Shown here: in pieces, positions 29,701-34,567 of the stretch | How positions within the stretch are numbered: position 1 is the stretch's first letter | How the letters are laid out: each line of letters opens with the position of its first letter | Source of the DNA: Halomarina oriensis | Lineage (GTDB): Archaea; Halobacteriota; Halobacteria; Halobacteriales; Haloarculaceae | Reading direction: 5' to 3' | Assembly: GCF_009791395.1 (NCBI RefSeq) | Contig: NZ_WSZK01000004.1 | Span: 1 to 34,567 of the forward strand | DNA length: 34,567 nt | Notes under the pieces: model-generated | What the model was told of the DNA's origin: nothing | What the model saw: the letters and a program-made list of their open reading frames with translations, nothing else | The model's database searches: none | Position numbers and translations under genes: made by a program

Positions 29701-31062
29701 CCAGCGCTCGGTCTGTTCTTCGAGACGGCCGTCCTCGGCCGCGTTCAACACGTCGGTCCCCGTCCCATAGACGTCGAACGGGTCCTCGACGACTCGGACC
29801 TTTCCGGGGTTCGCTGCTCGGTCGAGGGCCGCGTCGATTTCGTCCGACTGGGCGGCGTTCCGGCGCTGCTCCATGTTCACCTGAGCGGCATCAGCGAGAA
29901 TCGTCGCTGTCTGACGACGACGCTCCTGCTCGCTCGTCGAGAACTGTGCGGAGTAGCGGCCGTCCTCGCCCTGTGTCAACTCGAACTGCTCGTCGGCGAG
30001 GCCGGTCGTCGCGCGGACCTGCTGGCGCATCGCATCTTCGAGGCCCGTGTCGGTGAATTCGACGTTCAGCCTGCCGTCTTCCTCGGTGATGGCGTAGTCC
30101 TCGGCGGAGAACTCCTCACCGAAGTAGTACGACTCGGTAACCGTGTCGCCCGACCCCAGCGTGGCCTCAGCGACAATTTCGCCGTCGTCGCCGTACCGGA
30201 TACTCGTCGAGTCGACGTCGCTGTACTGGGCGTTGAGCGACTGGTACGCGATGTCCAACCGGCCGCTCTTCGAGGCGAGACGACGTTCGAGGGTCTCGCG
30301 CTCGCGGTCGGCGATGGCGGCCTGCCCCTGCTCGGTCAGGGTCGCCGAGAACTCGTCGGCCTGCTCGTCGTAGATGATACGCACCTGCTCGGAATCCGTC
30401 AGCCAGTCGTTCGAGGCGAGGATGTCCTGCTCGGCCCTCGTCGCCGCATCGCCCAGACGACCGCCGTCCTCCTCGACGCCCTGCCACGTCCCGAGGTTCT
30501 GAGAGGTCGAGAGGTCGTAACTGAGAATGGACGTCCCGCTCCCGCTGGAGTTCGTCAAGGACCTCGACGACGATGCTGACCTACCCCGACCACTCGTGTC
30601 GCGCCGGGTCGGTTCTGGTTGCTCGCGGACGGTCTCGCCGTGGATGCCACGAATAGCGTCTTCGACGCTGCTCGACCGAGTGTTGCCGCCGTCACTCGTG
30701 TTCTGAGTGTCGCGAGTGTTACTGGTGTTTCCGGCGTCGCCAGTGTTGCTCGCGTCCCGGTCATTGCTAGTGTTGCTGGCGTTCCTGTCGTCGCTGGTAT
30801 CCGGTTCCCAGATGACACCAGTAGGAGTGTTTCGAGTGTTGCTGTTGTTACTGGTATTACTGCTGTTGCTTGTGTTTCTGGTGTTTCGGGTGTTGCTGTT
30901 GTTGCTGGAGCGCGTCGGTTCGGGGCGAGACTGCTCACGAAGCATCTCCTGAGCCGCCTCGACGGTTTCCCGGTCACTCATCTGGTCGTCGCTGTCCGAC
31001 GACGAAGACGAGGAGGACGACCCAGAGCCACTCGACGAACGGAAGCGTGAGGTGTCGGCCAT
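26710..31062 (-). CDS. Giant repeat protein (1450 residues), low-complexity ends
   Basis: Residues 1-30 are Ser-rich. Residues about 53-129 are Asn/Thr/Ser/Arg repeats encoded by a 9-bp DNA repeat. Residues 230-620 are mixed alpha/beta with repeated DxxTR..VxAxTGL-type units (MRERVEASTGLNAEDFRVDG, MRQQVRATTGLADEQFELTQ). Residues 630-770 are Ala/Gly-rich and amphipathic. Residues about 885-1035 hold about 33-residue repeats with LRAQ.SKW..E.W.GSLPGR. Residues 1342-1412 are Glu/Trp/Phe repeats (ESEWASEWESEWESEFATEW). No family, signal or clear membrane span is recognised. Length and helical repeats recall scaffold or tape-measure-like proteins, which is inference only. It is the central gene of the cluster. 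Confidence 0.8.
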   Translation of the reverse strand: MADTSRFRSSSGSGSSSSSSSSDSDDQMSDRETVEAAQEMLREQSRPEPTRSSNNSNTRNTRNTSNSSNTSNNSNTRNTPTGVIWEPDTSDDRNASNTSNDRDASNTGDAGNTSNTRDTQNTSDGGNTRSSSVEDAIRGIHGETVREQPEPTRRDTSGRGRSASSSRSLTNSSGSGTSILSYDLSTSQNLGTWQGVEEDGGRLGDAATRAEQDILASNDWLTDSEQVRIIYDEQADEFSATLTEQGQAAIADRERETLERRLASKSGRLDIAYQSLNAQYSDVDSTSIRYGDDGEIVAEATLGSGDTVTESYYFGEEFSAEDYAITEEDGRLNVEFTDTGLEDAMRQQVRATTGLADEQFELTQGEDGRYSAQFSTSEQERRRQTATILADAAQVNMEQRRNAAQSDEIDAALDRAANPGKVRVVEDPFDVYGTGTDVLNAAEDGRLEEQTERWVDPKDTMRERVEASTGLNAEDFRVDGATELVKTRTGDLDGRTTYDVALTDSGVATVSQRTKREVAAETPGFDPSEVLVDYEGGAWDVSFAQEGQQAYQEANQRPERFGDDGGRVAFVPGGEDFLDGLSRDYQGFARDAGELTSTISPVGMLERRTTGTNFVGNFAAGTTEGALAIANVPATVRGLDEFGELAAWYGGRELAGEGKDARKKVSATAEMAAVSAWDSVTANPSKGAGQLVGSLVGSYGAIAGASRVSSTAGRSAAWAIQPGEELLSTGATRLFPSVAAKFPGGRIDNEEIIIREGKRAYRGAKQRVGEFRADQDFSVRDRLPGRDDGSGFDASDWVTVERDADAGLVKLSPALKYDTKKALAGTNRRLDDARLGIDNAKTRLTPTQAGLDATARSLGRRSARSRQNRQDWFEQARDSTRDRALRTAVDTQTMAWKGREALAATPDRLRGLATTGTARTQRAWWDAEIALGDLADSSTPTARGLAMDGALRAQAGRWATEDIVGSLPGRTRSAAGSAALRAQSSKWDIEEWAGSLPGRGRDAGLSAAVRGQTAKWNTEDWMAGLGPRARENARQRLPAPLQSQANLNDAAWRAGYRFEQDRQSSRLDDVRNDLGIDLGIARGRLADTYDTRRRRASDRLFRTKERVKRPLQDFRSGRADVGLSAARLRGQFDAATDSLSDWDTDLPIDAALARGQLSAGLDARRTSFDESVRSGLVNAQTKWWNAKSLPSEFTIQVGSNRLYGNVPDRRDYSLDADAVDLEVDGWSDTEKAWMRMGLTEDIDDLTGPSTGRIESGFTPARSGDQMTLLRMGDEVNPNRLAELELDNRSRDAFDLADIAGRAEVAGFAEETSTFDPAAIVADVAGEQRVDMRDIVGDQEALVETAIESKVDTEFESLIESEWASEWESEWESEFATEWESAFEVERAMEWESEFEMEMELEFETELESESEMFARGRQQSLDDLLGSGPSSEWSKRFTNDVASLREVFGR
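27449..27485. repeat. Interrupted palindrome, copy D, inside the giant gene
   Basis: TTACCATACA (27449-27458) and TGTATGGTAA (27476-27485) are exact 10-bp arms. The spacer contains its own dyad, CGGTT/AACCG. Here the site is translated as part of the protein (FTIQVGSNRLYGN) without breaking the frame. Confidence 0.85.
30678..30905. repeat. Array of about 23 degenerate 9-bp repeats
   Basis: Plus-strand unit TGGTGTTNC (minus GNAACACCA). Nine contiguous units run 30825-30905, and about fourteen more degenerate units run 30678-30803 in a register shifted by three bases. Units identical to those near parA include GTAATACCA-like and GAAACACCA. The array encodes the Asn-Thr-Ser/Arg repeats of the giant protein. 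Confidence 0.9.
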
Positions 31063-31274
31063 CAGGCCACCTCAGCGAGGCGGTCCTGCGCGACGCCGTT
31101 GCGGTCGATGACGCGAACCGTTATGTGTGGGCCACGCTCGTCGAACGTCAGGCCGGCCGCCTCCTTGAACGCCTCACTCTGGGATGGCGCACGGGACACG
31201 ACCGTGCCGGAGCGTCGGACCGTCCAGTCACCCCGGTGGTCGTCGAAGCGGACGACGATTTCGACGTCATCCAT
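31062..31274 (-). CDS. DUF2188-like small protein (70 residues)
   Basis: From MDDVEIVVRFDDHRGDWTVR, the product shows the pattern of DUF2188-type domains: a strand ending in W-x-V-R, then GTVVSRAPSQSEAFKEAAGL with a helix, then a strand HITVRVIDRNGVAQD. Such domains are common small units of unknown function. It overlaps the ATG of the giant gene (TGATG) and is overlapped upstream by the 29-residue gene, so all three are translationally coupled. Confidence 0.7.
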   Translation of the reverse strand: MDDVEIVVRFDDHRGDWTVRRSGTVVSRAPSQSEAFKEAAGLTFDERGPHITVRVIDRNGVAQDRLAEVA

Positions 31275-31356
31275 CGTCGGCGCTCCTGCCGGTGAGCTCG
31301 GCTGCAGCATCGTAGAGGTATTTCGAGTCGTAGACCTCCTCACCTTTCTCTCCCAT
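31267..31356 (-). CDS. 29-residue acidic micro-protein
   Basis: ATG at 31354-31356; it reads MGEKGEEVYDSKYLYDAAAE and ends LTGRSADDG. Its TGA (31267-31269) lies just inside the next gene. It abuts the stop of the 345-residue gene upstream, leaving no spacing, which supports translation. The function is unknown. Confidence 0.5.
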   Translation of the reverse strand: MGEKGEEVYDSKYLYDAAAELTGRSADDG

Positions 31357-32394
31357 CTACATCACCCCCACGAGCGCGTCAAGGCCAGCCTGGACGGTCG
31401 CCGGATCGACGGTCAACGAGGGCATCGGAACGGGCGCGGAGATGCCGCCACTGCCGCCACCACCACCGGTCGAACCGTTCAGTCGCGGGCTCATCGCGCC
31501 GATGAAGAACGCGACGACGAGACCACCGATGTAGATGAACGTCGATTTGTCCTCGAACTCCGAGCGCGATTCGTAGACGGTGTTCATTTGCTGGCGGTTG
31601 AAGCTCCCATCCATCATCGAGAACGGCGCGTAATCCGCCAGTCGACCCGACGAAACGGCCGTGGTGACACGGGCGACGACACCGGACTTCTCGTCCTCGC
31701 CGGCCCCGATGGTCGTCCCGCCGTCGGTGGCGGTCTCGACGGCCTCCTTCGCGCGGAGAATCTCGCTCGTCGCCGGGTTCCACATCCCCTCCATCCCCTG
31801 CAGCGAGAGGCCGATGTCCGTCGACCAGCGGTTGAACGCCGCGCCACGCCCGTCGGCGCTCTTGAACTCGTCGTCAACGACGTTCCCGCGACGGGGACGC
31901 TTGACCGACTTCATCTTCTTGAAGCGGAGGTTTCCCGAGTCGTCGATGTGGACGCACGTGTCACCCTGGAAGATGGTCGCGAAGAACCAGAACGGGAAGG
32001 CGAGCGTTGCCCGGAGCGGCGTCGAGTCGCCACCGAAAACGTGGACATGGAGGTCCCCGTCGCCCTCGGTTGCCTCGGCGAGCTCGTCGGCCGGGACTTC
32101 GAGCGTCGCTGGGTTGAGCAGCGAGCGGATGTCCTCGAACGCGATGGTGAACTCGACGTTCCACACGCGGAAGTAGCTCGATGGACCGTCGTCCGGGACG
32201 AATCGACCCGCGACGATGATACCGGTCTCTCCGCCGATTTCGACCTTCTCGTAGCTCTTGTAGTGGATGTTCCGATTGGAGTCAATCCAGAGGCACGTCG
32301 GGCCCTGAATGAGCACTGCGCAGAACCACAGTGGGAGGCACAGAAGCTCCCAGATTTTCGTCGCGAGTCCCGTTTTGAGTTTTGGCATTTGCAT
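31357..32394 (-). CDS. Membrane-associated protein built from an internal duplication (345 residues)
   Basis: Residues 21-115 and 134-226 are diverged copies of one unit: PLWFCAVLIQGPTCLWIDSN matches PFWFFATIFQGDTCVHIDDS, and LLNPATLEVPADELAEATEG matches MWNPATSEILRAKEAVETAT. Each copy starts with a short hydrophobic stretch that could dip into the membrane. A single membrane helix (about 284-303, STFIYIGGLVVAFFIGAMS) is followed by a Gly-rich stretch and a Pro/Val-rich tail. No family is recognised. The duplication suggests a two-domain membrane scaffold. Confidence 0.75.
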   Translation of the reverse strand: MQMPKLKTGLATKIWELLCLPLWFCAVLIQGPTCLWIDSNRNIHYKSYEKVEIGGETGIIVAGRFVPDDGPSSYFRVWNVEFTIAFEDIRSLLNPATLEVPADELAEATEGDGDLHVHVFGGDSTPLRATLAFPFWFFATIFQGDTCVHIDDSGNLRFKKMKSVKRPRRGNVVDDEFKSADGRGAAFNRWSTDIGLSLQGMEGMWNPATSEILRAKEAVETATDGGTTIGAGEDEKSGVVARVTTAVSSGRLADYAPFSMMDGSFNRQQMNTVYESRSEFEDKSTFIYIGGLVVAFFIGAMSPRLNGSTGGGGGSGGISAPVPMPSLTVDPATVQAGLDALVGVM

Positions 32395-32400
32395 GATGAA

Positions 32401-32937
32401 TCACTTGAACAATCGGGAGACGAAGCTCCCATCCGACGGCTGGTGAGCCGTCGACTCGATGCGCTTGTCCTGGCGCATCTCTTTGATGACAGACTGCTGT
32501 TCCATCCCCTCGGACTGGGTGAGCCGGGCGAGAAGCACCGACTCGATGGAGAGGACGTCCCGGACCTGCTGGGGGCTGAGCGGTTCGTGCCGGTCGCCGT
32601 AGACGAGCTCGCGGAACGACCCCTGCATCTTCGACCCCTCCGGTGGGTGTTCCATGAAAAAGATGTTCGTCCGAAACCGAACGAGGAACTCCGCTTCCCA
32701 GAGACGAGCGCTGTCTCGGTTGGCGAGGATGTGCGCCCGCTCGAACTCGGGGCGCATCTTCTTCAGGTACTTCAGTTCGATGTCGTGGTCGATGACCTCG
32801 ACGAGGTAGCTCGCGTCTGAGCCACCGATGTTCATTCCACTGACTAACTTCTTGACGTCGGCCGGTGAGACGCTCTGTGACCCCTCAGCAGAGCCATTCG
32901 TCGTCTCGTGACCGTTGGTTGGTGCGGTTGTACTCAT
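32401..32937 (-). CDS. Soluble protein of the membrane cluster (178 residues)
   Basis: A Thr/Ser/Gly-rich acidic N-terminus is followed by a charged helical part (VEVIDHDIELKYLKKMRPEF, ARLWEAEFLVRFRTNIFFME) and a helical C-terminus (QQVRDVLSIESVLLARLTQS). No membrane segment or cysteine is present. It overlaps the upstream membrane gene by four bases. It may be a cytoplasmic adaptor of the assembly. Confidence 0.7.
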   Translation of the reverse strand: MSTTAPTNGHETTNGSAEGSQSVSPADVKKLVSGMNIGGSDASYLVEVIDHDIELKYLKKMRPEFERAHILANRDSARLWEAEFLVRFRTNIFFMEHPPEGSKMQGSFRELVYGDRHEPLSPQQVRDVLSIESVLLARLTQSEGMEQQSVIKEMRQDKRIESTAHQPSDGSFVSRLFK

Positions 32938-33248
32938 GACTGGTTACGAGAACGGCCGGCCTCGTTGCCGGCCACAGCTTCTGCCAGCGCCTCGAACGGC
33001 GCGGGCACGAGGAACACGATGTTGATGAGCGCAACACCCGCCCAGACGATGAACAGGTATTCAGACCCGTACGAGACCGCCTCGCCGGTCGAGGTGTGCG
33101 CTTCGATGTTGACCGAGGCGATTCCGAGCAGTATCGAAAGGAACGTCGCGAACGCCCCGCAGACGTAGACGCCCTCAACGCGGATGGTCGCCTGATAGGT
33201 CGAGAGGAGCGCGGCAGTGCCGAGAAACAGGTAGATAGGCCAGAACAC
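32934..33248 (-). CDS. Small membrane protein, three helices (104 residues)
   Basis: Hydrophobic spans at about residues 3-18 (WPIYLFLGTAALLS), 30-47 (CGAFATFLSILLGIASV) and 63-84 (YLFIVWAGVALINIVFLVPA), then a charged C-terminal tail. The stop overlaps the start of the 178-residue gene (ATGA). Part of the co-translated chain. No family is recognised. Confidence 0.7.
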   Translation of the reverse strand: MFWPIYLFLGTAALLSTYQATIRVEGVYVCGAFATFLSILLGIASVNIEAHTSTGEAVSYGSEYLFIVWAGVALINIVFLVPAPFEALAEAVAGNEAGRSRNQS

Positions 33249-33250
33249 GG

Positions 33251-33472
33251 CTAAATCCCCCTGACGAGCACGAACACGATGAGCGCGACAGCCACGACCA
33301 TCGGGATTGTACTCCCGATCTCCGCGAACACTGTGGTCACCGACAGCGCGAACTCATCCGCTTGGGTGTTCGAGGTGTTCCCGACCTCAGCGTCGACGGC
33401 CATCGGCGCGGCGAACGTCAGCGCGTAGACGAACACCAACAGACCGAGCACTCCAGCAATGGTGCGTATCAT
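33251..33472 (-). CDS. Small exported two-helix protein (73 residues)
   Basis: A signal-like N-terminus (IAGVLGLLVFVYALTFAAPM) precedes a short polar loop (DAEVGNTSNTQADEFALSVT) and a C-terminal helix (IPMVVAVALIVFVLVRGI). The loop is encoded by two AACACC-containing units that faintly resemble the 9-bp repeats. It lies two bases upstream of the next gene in the cluster. Function unknown; size and topology fit a major particle or pilus subunit. Confidence 0.7.
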   Translation of the reverse strand: MIRTIAGVLGLLVFVYALTFAAPMAVDAEVGNTSNTQADEFALSVTTVFAEIGSTIPMVVAVALIVFVLVRGI

Positions 33473-33536
33473 AATGGTGATGGGCGACGGTGGTTTCGGT
33501 CCGTCAGTCCGTGATTCGGTTAGTATCGAGCGATTC

Positions 33537-34034
33537 TCACATCCGAGACATGACGATGCCCAGAACGAACAGCGCCACGACCAGGAACGGCAGCAGGTTC
33601 ATGAAGTCGAACGTGTCAGCCGCCTGTTGGCTGGTGTTGTCCTGCACGTTCTGCCACTGGCCGCTCATGTCGGGCGTGAACCCGTCGATGCGGCCGAGGA
33701 CGACGACGCCGATCATCAACGTCGCAATGATGCCGATGGCGATGCCGACGACACCCTGAGCGCCCTGATTGAGGCGCATCCCGGTGTTCCGGTGGACGTA
33801 GTTCGTGAATGCCAGCGTCTTCTTGGCCGTCCACTGTTCCTTGAACGCTTGGAGGAACCGAGCACGCTCAACGAGGTACTCGCCGCGCTCCTCGCCGAGA
33901 TGCTGCTTCGTCATCTCGCTCAGTTTCGTTTCGGACTCCGTGTCGACGGTCGGCGTCGGCATGTTGAGAGCCGTGGGAGCCTTCCCCTCACGGAACCCAG
34001 AAACCTGGCCGGCCGCTGCCGCTGGTGGCGACAT
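33537..34034 (-). CDS. First gene of the cluster: membrane protein with soluble N-domain (165 residues)
   Basis: The N-terminal 85 residues are soluble (MTKQHLGEERGEYLVERARF, LQAFKEQWTAKKTLAFTNYV). Two membrane helices follow (about 92-112 AQGVVGIAIGIIATLMIGVV and 146-162 LLPFLVVALFVLGIVMS) with a polar loop between. The start at 34034 follows a TATA-like box at the right distance. It heads the 12.4-kb leftward gene run. No family is recognised. Confidence 0.75.
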   Translation of the reverse strand: MSPPAAAAGQVSGFREGKAPTALNMPTPTVDTESETKLSEMTKQHLGEERGEYLVERARFLQAFKEQWTAKKTLAFTNYVHRNTGMRLNQGAQGVVGIAIGIIATLMIGVVVLGRIDGFTPDMSGQWQNVQDNTSQQAADTFDFMNLLPFLVVALFVLGIVMSRM

Positions 34035-34052
34035 AGACGCGTTTACCTACCT

Positions 34053-34062
34053 CGTAAGTAAA
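34053..34062 (-). promoter_or_regulatory. Promoter of the 12.4-kb leftward cluster
   Basis: The minus strand reads CTTTACTTAC about 26 bases before the ATG at 34034. The 127-base gap to the divergent gene also holds TTATAT (34110-34116), a likely TATA for the rightward gene, so the two divergent units may be co-regulated. Confidence 0.5.
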
Positions 34063-34161
34063 GACCTATCTGAAGCTTTACATAATATCGTCAGACCGTG
34101 TTGAACACTATTATATCATGTTTAAGATATGTTTTCCCTCGTGCGCTTCGCACGACGCGAT

Positions 34162-34567
34162 ATGGGGAAGCACGACGACGAACATTCCTACCGCGCACAG
34201 ATTGCACTCCGATCGATTCACGAGGCCCGAAAGGAGGCCGACAAAGCTATCGACGCGTTGATGCAAGCCCACCAGAGCGACGACGGGTCGGGTGGTGGAC
34301 AGGCGAAACGCGCAAAGACGGAACAACACGCTCACATCGCCGTGATGCGCCTCTACAACCGCCTCCGACCCTACATCCTCACCGACGACCGACTCGCTCA
34401 CAACGTCGAACTCTACGTCGAGACGACCGAGGACGGCCGGCCCATCGAGGTCGCCGTCAAAGACGAGAAGGGTGACCCGGTCACCGAGAACGGACGGCCG
34501 GTGACGCGGAGGAAGGGCATCTATGGATTGCAATCGCTCGACGCATGGCGACTCGCCACGACGACGA
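34162..34567 (+). CDS. Partial gene at the right end (hypothetical, at least 135 residues)
   Basis: The open frame from ATG 34162 runs off the window. It reads MGKHDDEHSYRAQIALRSIH, continues helical with EARKEADKAIDALMQA, has a Gly/Ser linker, then a helix (AHIAVMRLYNRLRPYIL) and a beta-rich part (VELYVETTEDGRPIEVAVKD, ENGRPVTRRKGIYGLQSLDA). An in-frame ATG at 34129 would start nearer the TATA-like box, but the hairpin GTGCG-CTT-CGCAC (34141-34153) lies between, so 34162 is preferred without certainty. No family is recognised. Confidence 0.6.
   Translation, partial: MGKHDDEHSYRAQIALRSIHEARKEADKAIDALMQAHQSDDGSGGGQAKRAKTEQHAHIAVMRLYNRLRPYILTDDRLAHNVELYVETTEDGRPIEVAVKDEKGDPVTENGRPVTRRKGIYGLQSLDAWRLATTT

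Noticed and set aside
28993-30579. Long plus-strand frame of 528 codons opposite the giant gene
   Set aside because: It is the antisense shadow of the 1450-residue gene, open because of GC-rich codon bias; the reverse frame has the coherent repeats and operon overlaps.
31099-32820. Plus-strand frame of 573 codons opposite the 345- and 178-residue genes
   Set aside because: It is an Arg/Val/Glu-rich shadow frame spanning several well supported minus-strand genes.
33367-33390. Extra copies of the 9-bp partition-like repeat in the 73-residue gene
   Set aside because: Two AACACC units occur, but they match the consensus poorly and are not in 9-bp register, so they were not counted.

Overview
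The window looks like part of a plasmid, or of an integrated extrachromosomal element, from a halophilic archaeon (class Halobacteria). The evidence is high GC with strongly GC-biased third codon positions, very acidic proteins rich in Asp and Glu, leaderless archaeal promoters with a TATA box about 26 bases before the start codon, a Tat lipoprotein signal, and a RepH-like replication protein with a ParA/partner partition pair. No complete rRNA, tRNA, insertion sequence or CRISPR array was seen.

Layout. 1-1246: end of a small acidic gene and a P-loop ATPase with a C-terminal helix-turn-helix. 1247-6650: micro-genes (an AbrB-like protein with tiny membrane proteins; a small serine recombinase with a membrane partner), a zinc-knuckle protein and long non-coding stretches. 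6652-10677: small zinc-binding proteins around four related promoters, each with the same dyad operator; three of them also carry a GAAA-tetraloop hairpin in the leader. A TGT/DpdA-like gene lies at the left edge and seems to lack a normal start. 10947-13236: leftward operon (DnaQ-like exonuclease, zinc-ribbon protein, FkbM methyltransferase, small proteins). 13237-17743: replication module, with a tRNA-3'-end-like fragment, three 34-bp-spaced iterons, the 983-residue RepH-like protein, a 35-residue gene, a structured leader, and a winged-helix protein plus PD-(D/E)XK nuclease pair upstream. 18414-20167: winged-helix repressor, 29-residue zinc peptide, ParA and its partner. 20164-21554: membrane proteins and a Tat lipoprotein. 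21592-34034: one leftward run of 14 tightly packed genes, mostly membrane or surface proteins, including a 1056-residue LamG-type surface protein, a 1450-residue repeat protein and a membrane zinc protease. A divergent partial gene starts at the right end.

How the parts may work together. The RepH-like and ParA modules maintain the element, and the recombinase may resolve or integrate it. The 12.4-kb cluster looks like an envelope-associated assembly. It has no recognisable VirB4/VirD4, terminase or capsid gene, so a vesicle-type, pleomorphic-particle or adhesion/transfer role is inferred rather than shown. The P-loop/HTH ATPase at the left end is the only motor-like protein in view.

Strongest unexplained signals: (1) a 9-bp repeat (consensus GNAACACCA) found upstream of parA, inside the partner gene, and about 23 times inside the 1450-residue gene, where it is read in a different frame, so it is probably a DNA element such as a centromere; (2) an 81-nt three-way-junction fold in the rep leader; (3) the shared dyad operator and tetraloop leaders; (4) four dispersed copies of a 35-37-bp interrupted palindrome.
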